Source of the DNA: Combretum micranthum
Lineage: Eukaryota; Streptophyta; Magnoliopsida; Myrtales; Combretaceae
Direction: 5' to 3'
Assembly (NCBI GenBank): GCA_024138025.1
Contig: JAMXBD010001197.1
Location: 124,001-188,000, forward strand
DNA: 64,000 bases
Shown here: piece by piece, positions 11,570 through 24,600 of the stretch
How positions within the stretch are numbered: the first letter of the stretch is position 1
How the letters are laid out: every line of letters starts with the position of its first letter
Position numbers and translations under genes: made by a program
Notes under the pieces: model-generated
Database searches by the model: none
Seen by the model: the letters and a program-made list of their open reading frames with translations, nothing else
Told to the model about the DNA's origin: nothing

Positions 11570-11740
11570 ATGTTTAGGATACCTCTCAAGGCATCACAGT
11601 TCCGCGTGAAGTTATCCTATTCATTACTATATAGTAACCTTAGTGTCTTTTTGGATAAGCAATTAAAAAGTTCTTTTGAGGACAAGCCGAAGCTAAGGTT
11701 AGAAACGGTAGCTTTTTTCTGTGACATTTTGCTCCATCTC
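11570..11740 (+). pseudogene. Unrecognised exon-like ORF fragment 1
   Basis: An open frame reads FRIPLKASQFRVKLSYSLL, then SVFLDKQLKSSFEDKPKLRL. Its composition is ordinary soluble-protein rather than translated AT-rich noise. A GTAGC donor-like site follows LRLET near 11708, and the frame afterwards becomes hydrophobic low-complexity sequence. It lies about 190 bp before the next exon-like piece on the same strand, so both may derive from one decayed or transposon-captured gene. I do not recognise the protein family. Confidence 0.3.
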
Positions 11741-11906
11741 TTTGACATTATTATTCTTTTCTCTTACATGTAAGTCTTATCATGTTGTGTTATGAACATG
11801 ATTTTTTTTTTTTCAAGCCAGTTGTTATATTGACATATTGATCGTATGTAATGATATATATGCACACACACACATATATATGTTATCAGATTGAAATAAT
11901 ACATAG

Positions 11907-12158
11907 AGAGAAGTCTCTGACACTAGAGAAGAAACAGTAGGGAGAATTAAGGTTGAGGATCAAGCTTGGAAGCTGAAAAAGAAATGGAATGATGAATTTG
12001 TCAATTTGAGTTTGAAACTGGAGATTGCACAGAAGAAAAAAGCCGCAGATGCACTGCATATAAAAAATGCATCATCCTATGACTGGCATTACCGAGTGCT
12101 TTATACATTTTTTTTCTTTGAATATTCACAATTTGTTTTCCGTCAATGTTCGTTTTAG
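11907..12158 (+). pseudogene. Unrecognised exon-like ORF fragment 2 (helical, Lys/Glu-rich)
   Basis: An 83-codon open frame reads EETVGRIKVEDQAWKLKKKW, NDEFVNLSLKLEIAQKKKAA, DALHIKNASSYDWHYRV, and then translated poly-T sequence (YTFFFFEYS). The first 60 residues look like a charged alpha-helix or coiled coil with balanced composition, unlike neighbouring spurious frames. There is no ATG start, and an acceptor-like TTATCAG occurs just upstream near 11889. It may be the remnant of a gene exon or of a captured fragment. Family unknown. Confidence 0.35.
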
Positions 12159-13479
12159 GAAAGTGATAATCTTTGATTTAATATTTGGATTTTATGCTTA
12201 GAGCAATTATTAGTTTTGACCTTGTTCCTGTATGAAATTTGGGCCTTTTTTTTTTTCATTTTTCCCTTAAGTTGTGGTTTTCTCTTTTCATATTATAAAT
12301 TTTTATTTTTCCTTGAAATATTACTGTTGTGTTCTTCCTCACTAATATTATTATATCAGTTTCCAGATACAAATGATTCTACTCCATAGATCATCATGTA
12401 ACCTTCATTCGGCATAAATGCTCTCTATAAATAAGTTTTTCCAAAGACTTCGAAAGACAAAAAAAAAAAAAAAAAAAAGTGTTTTTCGTTTTAATGTTTA
12501 TAGGGCTATATATAAAAAAGGACATGGTTCCTCGGGGGAAAACAAAAAAAAGGGACATGCTTGCAACAAAATCGTGCATCAAGCCATGCATCTCCGTAAT
12601 TTAAATTAATATAAAAAAAAATTATCATTTTGAAGAAAACAACACGGTTTCTTTCCAAGTTACCCTCTTCATGAAAAACTATACTTTAATTATATTTTTG
12701 CATAATTCCAGCTCCAAATATATCTTCAAGGCTTGCATTGATCAAGTATTCCAATTATTGTCTACTTTACTCTAAAAATGCAGTTTCCTTAGCTTGATTC
12801 AAAGGCACTCTTAAAAAAATATCCTGATATTAATATATGAACAATTTATGTGCTAAACCTCTTCAAACTTCTTATAAAATCTTTAACAACAATATATAAA
12901 ATAATTATGATTCATCAAAAGTCCTAGAAAAATATCGTCTTTATAAAAACTCTTACTCTAGGAAGGTTTATGTAAAGTGGGGGATCTAAAGTTAAAGTGT
13001 TTATATTTATATGGAAAGAATATTTAAAGTCTTTTCCACCGAAAAAAGGGGATATTTAAAATTTAGTATTACTTCAATACCTTTCATTTTGCAATATTTT
13101 CTTAAGTATTTCAATTTTAATTTGTTGACTAAATTTCTCTATATTATTTTTGTCAAACCAAAAAAATAATTTCTTTATATTTTTAATCAGCCATTGTGAT
13201 CTCAAAATCTTTAAAACATTTAATTAGCTCCATCACTGCCTTCCTATATAATAATATACATATGTTGATCAGATCACTTTGATATATGTTGCTAAGTAGC
13301 CAACTTTTGCTGTTTAGCTACAAGAGGAAAAATAATTTCCGCCCTGAAAACCCTGAAAATGTTGTGCTTTTCTCATTCGTTCACGGGCCTTCATATTCTT
13401 TCTCAGGTTTATCATGTATCTCTTTCTTTATTTTAAAATACCAATTCTATTTAGTTTTATCATCTTCTGGTTCATGAAT

Positions 13480-13755
13480 TTTGACAAAATATACAATTAC
13501 ATATCTAAAGTTCAAAATTAATCAATTTAATACTTAAACTTTTAAATTAGCATATTTAATACCTAATAGAACTTTTCGTGCACGCTAACAGTACCTCTAT
13601 CAAGTTCTTTTAAGTAATAAATTGATCAATTTTAAAGTTTTTCGGATATCAAATTGATTAATTCCAAAATTTAAGTACTAGATTGATCATTTTTAAAATT
13701 TAGGTACCTAATTATATATTATGAAAAAGTTCAAGTACCATCTATGACAATAACC
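13480..13755. mobile_element. MITE with long inverted arms (same family as 22235-22555)
   Basis: The left arm reads ...TTACATATCTAAAGTTC..AAATTAATCAATTTAATAC; the right arm is its approximate reverse complement (GTACTAGATTGATC...TTTAGGTACCTAATTATAT). The arms are over 100 bp each around a short GC-richer centre with CACGCTAACAGTACC. The recurrent ATTGATCAATTT core matches the copy in intron 1. It has no coding capacity. It looks like a short inverted-repeat DNA transposon derivative; the superfamily is not determined. Confidence 0.6.
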
Positions 13756-15439
13756 CAAGTTTTTTTTTCTCCTTTGGTCATTACAAATTCAAACTCACTT
13801 ATTCTTAAGTTGCATATGTATTAATAATGTTTGATGAATGTTGATGCTGTTACATGTTAATTTCGGGTTTCATTATTCTTTTTAGTCCAAGGGTTTGCTT
13901 GGATAATCTGCTTTTTATCTGTATCTGTATTGAAACGATACGTGTAAATATCTTATTTGCATCTATATTTGTTCTATTTGATATTTTTATGAGAACTGTC
14001 AATTTTTTTTTCCATCTGTATTTATTTCTTAATAAGCAATTTATTATTAAAAAACAAGTTTGAAAAATTACCTATATCCGTCCAAAAAAACTAGTCAGAC
14101 AGACCCTAAATTTGATGAATGTGTATATATAGGAGATTATGTATTTATTGACGTTGGGTTGTCATTACATGTTAATTTTGGTTTTTAATAACTCAATTTA
14201 GTGACGAATTTATAGGAGATTAGGTTGTTGTTGGTGTTTTTTATGTAGTAATTTAATGTTATACAATTGTTGCAAATTATTATGATGTTTTTTCTTATAT
14301 TACAAATTTCAAAAGATGGTAAGTTTTAATAAATTTATTAAGAAAATTAATATGAAATTTTATTTTCATACAAATTTATGAAATATTTTGAAACTACAAA
14401 GTTTTATGTCGTATTAATAAATATGACATTTTTAAACTTATGAAGTGTCAATGGATTGCATAATTGCGAATTACTTTATATAATTAAATTACAAACGTAA
14501 TATTCTATATACTAACTAACAAATTCTAGAAATCGCTTATGCTTTAATTTTTTTATTAAATATGGAATTACTATACACTTAAAAAATATGCATGTTTAAA
14601 ATATTTTAATAAATAACGAATCTTCAAAATTAAGAATACCATAATAATAAAATAAATAAATAATCTATAATATATAACAAAATTGATAAATTTTTTTAGT
14701 AAATTGTTAATTGCAACGTTAGACATATTTTTAGTAAAAAAATTAAAAATTGTCTTGACGGAAACCCTATTTTGATATATATTTATAACCTTAGATCAAA
14801 TACATAAATGTCTTGAGATGAAAAAATAAGGAAAAATTATATCTTTTTACACTTTTAGTGCATTTACCCCCCATAAAGTCTTCTCCTGTATCTCCACTTA
14901 GCTTGAGAAAAACACCAAATTGGTAATTTTACTTAAAAATTTGTATGAACATCGAAATATTTGTAAAATCTTGCAAATGATCGTATAATAACTGCAATCA
15001 CTTAAAAATTTGTATTGAAAGCACGATTAATGCTCCATTTGGGGAGAATTTAATCAGCCTCCATATATATTAAACCATGTTTTAGCAAAAAAAAAAAAAT
15101 CCCTATATAATTACCAATTTCGAAGTCACAAAAGAAGGGGGGGGAAGCATATTTGCACTCCATTGTGTGAGGGTTATGACTAGGTGGAATGTTGTTGCCT
15201 TGTCGGTAAAAAAACACTATCCTATCGAGTATTGCATTCTTGGAAGAATTCTATCACAATTATACTCCTCGGGTACCGAATGCAATTAAAAAAAAAAAAA
15301 AAAAAGGCAAGATTTTGCATCTTATTTTCTTACCTAAGCCTGAATGCCTGATGCATGGAATCGAATTGACAAAAGTAGAGCAAATAAGCAAGCAAACCCT
15401 TATTATTCGCTCGTTGAAAACAAGTTCTTATTAATAAGT

Positions 15440-15688
15440 GCAGTAATAGTGTTTTTATAGGCAATACAGAACATTAATTGGATGCCACAAGTCATCATGT
15501 TCATTTGAGAAATCTTGCATACAACACACTAATAATATCAGTAGGGCAGGGCATGATTCCAAAGCCTGGTGACTTTTAACACTCCAGTGAATAGCCATTC
15601 AAACACATATAATATTAATTTTAGATAATAATATTATTTCCTGCAGCAAGTCTTCGATAATCCAACATATATGAGTAAGCTCCAACCA
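15440..15688 (-). other. Probable 3' UTR of the AGL11/SEEDSTICK-like gene
   Basis: Downstream of the stop at 15689-15691 the minus strand continues as ordinary AT-rich transcribed-type sequence for about 250 bp. AATAAT and AATTAA clusters and an AATAAG near 15430 could serve as polyadenylation signals. The end is an estimate, since plant poly(A) signals are weak and no transcript is available here. Confidence 0.35.
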
Positions 15689-15692
15689 TCAC
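15689..15692 (-). CDS. AGL11: AGL11-like exon 8 (last base of Gly codon plus TGA stop)
   Basis: The acceptor TTTCATGCAG/G ends at 15693. The first base G completes GG/G (Gly), and the next three bases TGA (15691-15689) stop translation. The protein therefore ends ...DKKLLHLG, the AG motif II ending of AGL11 proteins. An intron immediately before the stop is a known feature of the AG clade. Failure to splice intron 7 would instead extend the protein through [13 protein letters not shown]. Confidence 0.85.
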
Positions 15693-18600
15693 CTGCATGA
15701 AAAAAGCAGCAAGGTTTATACCTAATCTAGAGATTATTCGCATGTTTATTGCTAAAGCAACAGTTATCTAATAAAAATCATCATTATTTATAGCTACATT
15801 AACTTGCTAAGTAGGGAAGTACTACTTAAGGTTGGAAAGCAATAAGGGGAAAGAAAGAGGTTAGATAAATGATACCCAAGATGGAGAAGTTTCTTATCAG
15901 CGTGGGAGAAGGCACTTCCACTCGCAATCACATTGGCAGGAAAGAAATTGCGAGATGCTAATGCCTGAATTGCATTCAGTTCAGGCCCACTAACCATATC
16001 TGTTTGCTGGAGTCTCTCCACTTCAGCTATCTATTGTTGATAAAACAACAAGCAATATAATATTGCAAATAATTAAATTGAAAGAGGAGCAAGAAGAAGG
16101 TGAAAGAGCGTATAGGTAAATTTGCTGGTTGTTGCTGATGAGGTGATTGCTAATTGTAGATTGAATTTTATTTAGGGAATTAATTAGAAGATGATGAAAC
16201 TTATGGGAGATAATGATCTCCATATTATTAGGAGCTTAGACTAGACTTAAATAAGATTAAAGAACCCTCATACTTTTTTGGTTTGATTAATAAATTGAAG
16301 CTTCCTTACATGGTAATTGTGGTTTTCAAGAATGAGGGTGCGGCTGTTTCACAGTAAACATTTTTTCAATTTCAATTTCCTTAGAATTTTTAATTACTAA
16401 AATTCTATAAATGTCATATATTATCATGTAATCTCAAGACATTACTATATATATACGTATATATATATTAGTGTGTTTTATAAGTGATGATGAAAGATGA
16501 ATGTGAGTGGTGATTAACCATCATAGAAAATATTTATGAAATATAAAGACAAATGATTTTCAATTTGCTAAAAGAGGTCATCCTTTTTCTTATTTTCCAT
16601 TCTAAATATATTAAGATAATTAGTTACCACTGACTAATATGTACAATTTCTCAAGTTAATTACAACAATATTTGGCCATTATCAAACTTAGACTTAAACA
16701 ACATATTAAATTTTCATGAGGTCTTCTAAAACATAGGAAGACAATTAATTATATTCATCTCCATAGTTACAAGAGAACAACATACAGGAAGAAAGATGTA
16801 TGAAGTTCTAATACCTTGGTACGAAGATAGACACTCTCATTTTCTAGCTCAATCTCCTGCAAGTTCGTGAAAACAAATGCACATGTTGATGAAAGCTCAT
16901 CGAAAGAACCGTGTCCATAATTGTAAAAGAAACAAACAATTATTAGCAATACCCTCTTTTGCAAATACTCGATTTCAGCTAGCAGCATTTCATGCTGTAT
17001 CATATTGATGAAACAAATTAATTAGCGTGGTATGGATGGAAGGGGAAAAAAAAAAGGAAAGAAAAGTCATAAATAACTGTTGGATGATAGATTCTAAATC
17101 ATTTACCAAATAAAATGTTCATACGTGTATATTTACCTTCTTTGACCTAATTCTGGTCATTCCTCGTTCAAGCCTGTGCTCCAATTGCTTCAGCTCTTTT
17201 ACAGATAGTGAACTCAAGGAATCGCCCATCAAATGCCTATAATTTTGTTTTAGCAAACTTAATTAAGTCACTATATTGAACATTATCAAAAGAAGATAAT
17301 TTACTTACAAAAGAAAGAACGTATATTTGTTCCAAGTATAAATAAATTGTTGGGGGATAGAAAATAGAATAGTCCCATGTGAATTACTAAAAGATGAGCT
17401 AACTAAAATATAAATGATAAGGTAGTGAACATAAATGATCTAAGACATTAGTTATTTTAAATATAAAGTTACATTTAACTAATACAGCTCAATTCTAGAT
17501 CTCATTAAGGCAAAATAATGGATATATGCATGACAAGGTTAGAAGCAATTCTTTAAAAAAAAATGCTAGAACTTGGCCCAAGCTGCTAGCCTCTGATCCA
17601 ATTCACATTTTTCTTAATTATTTCAGTTTTCATTGGAAAAACCAAGACATTGGGCTATATACTAAATTTCTATAAGAAATTAACTTGTTACCTTTTTAGA
17701 ATATATAATCATATAATAATGAAAGAGATGTGTATCAAAGAAAATAACCTGTTAGAATTTTGTAGAATTTGTATTTGCTGCCTTAATTTGGCTGACTCCT
17801 GTTGGTAATACTGAATTGAAAAAAATATCAGTAAAATGGAAATTCTTCATCAAATACTACATCTAGAATCATAAGTGAAGTGCTCATGATATCTAGGATG
17901 CTTATATAATTACAAAGTTTATTCCGTATTACTCTTTCAACTTTTTTTAGTTACAATTAAGACATACTCTTTATGCAACAACATTCGTAATAATAGTTGC
18001 ATGATCTACTTTCATTTTTATTTTTTTTTGGTTGGACAAATTATACTACATTTTTCTCATAACTATTAATATATTATGCTCTATTATATATGTTTTGTGG
18101 ACAAAAATGTAATAAGACATCGGCATGTGGATCCTAAAAACTTAACTTCCTTTTTTTTTCAATCTAATTGTAAATACATCTACTCATTAGTGACATGCAA
18201 ATAGATCTTACATTCACAAATGGTATTTTCACTCTCCATAATTTTTGAAAATATAGACATCCTTCAAACTATCTAAAGTGTAAAAACCATCATTATATGT
18301 AGTCCTTTTGGTGACAATTTGGGTTATGTTGGTATGTTAACATCAATTAGATCCTATATATTGTATGTATATGAGAGGTGGGATAAGGCTAATCCAATTA
18401 CTTGGTGTGGCTAACCTTTAGTTATATATCTGTTGCTTTTATTGTGCACAAGAGTATATGTTTCTAGTCTTTCAAAGGTAGTCACTATCATTTATAAGAA
18501 TAAAAAAACTATAAATGGTAAATGGGAGAGTTTAAGAACTTCTAAGTTCTCCTCATGGGACGTAACACCACTAATGTTATATTTCAATTGTTTATTAAAA

Positions 18601-21600
18601 AAATTAGTGTAAAAAATTCCGTAGCTTTGATCATGGGTGGAAGAGATTTGGATGGTTAATGATGTGGTGGGACCAGTCCAATTATAACAACCACGAGACT
18701 AGTCCCGTTATAATCATCATGGAACCATAGAATTTTATTCAAGAAGTTTAGTAATCAAGGGAGCAAAAGATCTTTTTTTTTTTTTTTAAGGCAAAGAGTT
18801 GTAGTTGAGTACTATTCCATAGATAATATGTCATTTTGTTGTTGCTTTATTTATAAAACCCTAGCTAATCCATTCTAGGACATTGATAGTACACATTTTT
18901 GAGCTTGCATTTTATCAAGTTGGCATTGTCCATGGTTGTTGAACAAAGATGAGAGAATCATAAGCACAAAGCATTGTAATGGTAGCTAGTGTGGTGTAAG
19001 CTACATATAAATCACATGGTGTTACGTATGGTACATATGGACAAAGAATTTCTCTTATGTAGGAGTCTTGTGTAGAAAATTTAGTTGTTATAAAACATTT
19101 ACTATTAACCACAGGAGCCTTAATAAATCATTGCTATTTATTGTGTTGGAAAAAGACCTGAAGGATGAAGTAGTAGAAGAAGATTACCAGAGTTAAGCTA
19201 CCATTATTGACTTCACAAGGTTTTAATGGCCCAAAGACTATGAAAGTTTGAAGTATATTGGCCTCCACTGTTGTTATTATATTGGTGGAGAGTGATGTGA
19301 ATCATCATTTTATTTCAAAATTACTTGCAATATGAGCACAATTACATTATGTTTCAACTCATTATTTCAAATATTTGTAATGGACGTAACATTAAGCTGA
19401 CAACATGTGCAAGGCTATTGGTTTGTGTATTAATGACCTGTAATTCTATATTAATTGTCACATTCTTGAATTAGGGAATGTTGAGGTCATACTTAGTGTT
19501 GCATGGTTATAAACCTTGAAGAAGTTATATTAGATTGGCTTACTACAACAATGAAGATATCTACTTAGGGTAAAAAAGAACCCGTTATTGGAGACCCTAC
19601 GATTTATAAGTCTTATGTTACTTATAAATCACTGTGTAAAATGAGTAATGGTGAGCTTAATAGTGCAATGGGGAATATGGATGCAGTCGACCAATGACAA
19701 AAATTTTACTATTGATGTGCATGTGATGGCATTATTGGTTGAGTTTAATGATGTTTTTTCATAAGAGAATGAGGTAAGATTATGCTACATGTGTCCAGAT
19801 GAATTTTTTGTTAAGAGATGGAATAGGGCCTATTAACATTAATCCTTATAGATATGCTCTATTTTAAACAAATGAAATTGAAAAGATAGTGTAAGATATT
19901 TTGGCAGCTAGGATAATTTGCCCTAGTCTGGTCCACTCTCTAGTATAGATGATTCTTGTCTCTTTTACATCAATTATCAAACACTTCATGAGGCTATGGC
20001 TCCCTATAAATACCTTATATTGATGATTAAGGAACTTTTGAATAATTTACATGGTGTCTAAATATTTTTAATGTTGATTTAAAAGTTAGATATTATTATA
20101 TTAAAGTGATTTTTTAGGATATTCACAATCACTCTTAAGACACATTAGAGAAATCATGAGTTTCTTGTTATGTTTATTGAGCTTATAAATGCACTAACTA
20201 TTTTTTAGTTTGTGATAAATGAATTATATAGGCTACCCTTGATGCATTTTGTATTATTTTTTAATATTTTTTTGAAAATAGAATAGATTTACTCTCACAT
20301 TTGGTGCATCTAAGGATGGTTTTAATAATTCTGATAAAAAATCATTTCTAGGCAACAAGAAGTCTACATTTGGCCTATAATCTTTGGAGTACCTCAAACT
20401 TAACATATTGATGATGTATTTAAGTAAGGATCCAACTAATGTGAATTGTATGCATGATTAGCCTATTCCAATTAGCCCTTTAGGTTACTTCTTTAGTTTT
20501 ATCAAGGACTATGGACAAATTGCCAGGCTTTTAACTAAAATGTTAAAGAAAGTAGATTTATTAGACTAAAGTAGTTGTTGAAGCATTTCCTCATTTGCAA
20601 CAAGCATAAGTAAATGCCCCTACTTTGGCTAGGCTAAACTTCTCTCAATCATTCATAGTAGAATGTGATACTTCAAGAAAATTAAGGCTTGTGTTACAAT
20701 ATTAAAATTTACCAATATCTTATTTTTGTAATGTATTGACCGAAATATCATTTGGTTAAATCCATAAATAAGAAAGAGGTTATGGCTTTAGTTCCATAGG
20801 TAAAGATTGACCAAAAGAGTTTAGATATTTATGGTTTCAAAGAATTACAACACCTTATCAACAAAATTGTTTGGCTAAACTTTTAGGTAATGATTATATA
20901 AACAATCATAAGAGTAGCTATGAGAACATTGATGTTGATGCTTTGTCCATTTCTTATGATGACTATGAACTTACTACCAAATCAAAGCATATATGACATA
21001 TTTGAGGGAGACCTATGAAATTGTTATAAAGGATCCTTTAAATTCTTCTAAAATAACATTGTTTAAAAAAGAGAAGATGACTACTGTTAGGCTTCAATTA
21101 GTGAATGATGTGTTGTATTTTGAAGGCATACTAGTGGTACCAAGTAATTATAGATGGATGCCTATTCTGTTTTATAAGTTTCATGCTATACCTATAAAAG
21201 GGAAAACAAAATTTTGTTATAATCATACACATGGTTGATGCTAATGTTTAACATGTCAAATTAAACAAAAAAAAAGGATGTTGAACAATATGTGACCTCG
21301 TGCTACCTTTGCTAATGCTAAAAATATTAAACATTGTCTTCTATCGGTATTGATACAATACTAATTAACCATCTATATTACATGTATATAAGAGGGGAGA
21401 TAAGGTTGGTCCAATCACTTAGTGTGGTTTATAGCTCTTTATGTGGTGATTTTATTAAGCACATATGTATATATTTCTAAATATTTTGAGAGTCTACCAA
21501 ATTTAGTTACTGCCATATGTAAATAATATAATGACTATAAATGAGGGGTGAGGGGAACTCAATCAATAAAGTGGAGTCGAAGATTTATGTTTTTTCCCCC

Positions 21601-24600
21601 CTCTTCTTAAAGTTTCAAAGGAAAAAAATGTTGTAATTGAGCAGTATTACTCTAGTACGTGATTCTTTTAATGCTTTATATTATGTTCAAAAGTTAAAAA
21701 AAAAAAAAGATGTTAAGTCATATAGTTTAAAAGATTCATTCATGTTGAGTATTTTTTAGAACTTATTCACAATTATCCATTATTTTGGTATTAGCTCTAT
21801 TTACAAATTTATTTTTCATTAGATGATATACTACAATAACTAACTTCTCTTTTCAAATCAACATAAAATAGTGGGTGTTACTAATTGATATGAATCCTTT
21901 AACATTAGTTATTCAATTGATATATTGTCCTTGCATGGCTACAGACATAGGAGTAAAAACCAAGAGACAAGTTAGACAACACACTTAAGGAAGAGAAAAG
22001 TTGGGTGGTGAATTGTACCTGAGCATTTATTTCTGTGACAGAGGTTGTATTTGCACTATCTGAGCATGCCTTCTTGTACCTATCTATGGTGGATTTGATG
22101 CTATAGAACAAAAACTTTAGTCCAAAATAATATAAAATTTTCAACTATTTAAATTAATGTGCATATGTATATATTAGGATCAATACGCTATGAAAGTTAC
22201 TAATTATATACAAAAGAATTTTCAAATAATATAAAAGGATTAATGTTACGAATGGTATCTGAACTTTGGCAAAATATTAATTAGGTACTTGAACTTTGAA
22301 ATTGATCAATTTAGTATTTGAAAAAAAAAACTTTTTCGTTAAGGCTAATAGTACCTCCAACAAATTAGCTAATACTATCAGTTTTTAACTAATATAATAG
22401 AGCTATTGTTAACATATACAAAAGGTTCTTTTAAAAACCGAATTGATCAATATCATATTCAACATACTAAATTGATTAATTTCAAAGGTTGAGATATCTA
22501 ATTGCATATTTTACCAAAATTCAAGTTTCATATTTTGCTAAATTTCAAACCATATGCAACATTTACTTAATATAAAAAAATATCCTTTAAACCATTAAAA
22601 GGTGAAAGAATCATATATATCTAACCATTTTTAAGATTTTAATGATGGTTTGAAAATATTTTCACTATTCTAAAGTATTAAAATACAAAATATTACATTT
22701 TAGAATTATTTTATATATGTATGTGAAGTTTGATATTGTCCTATGATACCTTCTGAGGTCAAATTCAATGTCCTATAACACTATGAAATTGTGAACAATA
22801 TTTAAATATGAATGGATTTACTACCAAAGCCTACTCATTTAACCAAACTAAATGATACTTTACAAGTGGTATGTCAAGTGAATTTTAAAGGCGTCAAACC
22901 TAATCTTAACCTTAAACTTTAGGGAGGCCACATTCACTAGTCATCCATCCACAAATATCCATCATCTTTCCCACCATTGCAGTTAATCATCTCTTCTTCT
23001 TATTTTTCTTGAAACGTAATAAGAACCTTGTGTTCCATCATTTCCTCAATTTTTATCAATCATAATCATTAAGAGTAACCTATATCAAACCTTCCAATTT
23101 CCTACTGCATACCAAGTCCATCTTCAATAGTCAAATAAGCGAAACCTTTTGTATCTTCTTTCCTTGATCGAATTTTTTTTTCTTTTTTGGCTATTATAAT
23201 AGGAAGGGAGGATTCAAACCTAGGATCTCTCGCATGAGAAAACAAGAAGATGCCACTAGACTATAATGCCATTGGCGATTGAATTTTTTTGTGTTGTTAA
23301 CCCTTAAAATATGTAATTTCCTAAATTAGAGGAACAATTCATTTAGTAAAACTGTTTTTGTGAAAGGGTTATTGATGTCTATCTTTATATTAAGAAATTT
23401 AACTACTATGCTGAAGGTTTATCATCTCTCTATCTTATGAATATTTTATATTGAATTCCATGTATTAATCATAATGTGTTAATGAAAAAGTTCTTGTTCT
23501 CTAGGGGGAAATAATATCAAAATATTACAATAATCTATGATGGTCTCCTTTGCATAAACTTAAATTTTCAGGAATTTATGATGAAATTTAGATGATAAAT
23601 GTAACATACCCCATGGACCTAAGAGTGTTCTTTGTTTTTTGGAAAACATTAAACAAAATGTTATTTCAAAATTTCTATAAATTAATTATTTATAGTTATC
23701 TAAGATTAGCAAAGATTAACTTATGATGTTAGTATTACTAATGGATTTTCTACAAAGTCTCAAAAAATTCAAAGTAATTAAAGTATTATATTAATAATCA
23801 TTGTGAACTCAATAATGCCGGCGATCCTTACTCAACTTCCAAATCATATTCCAGCTAGTAAAAGACCAATTCAATACCAAGTCAAAGGTGTAAGTATAAC
23901 TAAAAATTAAAATGAAATAAGAAATATTAAAAAATGCGATCAACAATATCCTAGTATAGTATATATACGAATACCAAAGATGGAATTCAAAACTATGAAG
24001 TTTAAAGCTATAACTTTAAATAAACTATATATAAGCATTGCTATCTATAAATACATATTGAAATATATTAATGAAGATATATTTATTTAAGTACAAATAC
24101 ATATTTTAAGACTCAACACGAGCATGTTCATAAATTTCACAAAAAAAAAAAACTATATTAGAATTACCTTTAAAAACATGCATATATTACACTGTGAAAT
24201 ATGTTTATATATATAAGACCGTAAACTTTAATGCTTCCATCAACTACCATGATTGTCCTCTTTGCTTAAGAAGTAGTTTCAAAACCTTTCCTCCTTTGTG
24301 ATTTATTTTTCTTTCCTCTCTTTCTCTTAATTTTATCATCCCATGAAAACTTGAACATACTTTGTTGACTCTAAAAAAATCAAATTTGTCCGTTCTTTCC
24401 ATTCCTTACTTTATTCTTTTTGTAGTTTTCATATTTTTCCCTCCTCACTTCCGCTTCCATCTTTTTAATTCTATATAAGCATTGTTACCTTTTCATCTTT
24501 CCTCTACTTTATCTTATTATGCTTTTATTAATTGAAACCAGCACTACACTAGTATTATACTCCTTTCACTCTCAATGCTCAACACAATTATCTACTCTCT

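Larger units (their letters stand above)
11481..15439. other. AT-rich intergenic stretch downstream of the MADS-box gene
   Basis: Apart from the two exon-like ORFs (11570-12158) and the MITE (13480-13755), I see only simple AT-rich sequence. It includes AC/AT microsatellite at 11862-11882, homopolymer A runs at 12459-12478 and 15289-15305, and scattered short ORFs without recognisable similarity. No tRNA, rRNA or additional gene was recognised. Confidence 0.6.
17811..22018 (-). other. AGL11: Intron 2 of the AGL11-like gene (4.2 kb)
   Basis: Bounded by CTCAG/GTACAA (22019/22018) and CAATTCAG/TATTAC (17811/17810). Most of its length is an antisense Ty3/gypsy relic with two LTR-like ends (18327-21690), so the insertion largely explains the intron size. 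The remainder is AT-rich without recognised elements. Confidence 0.9.
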
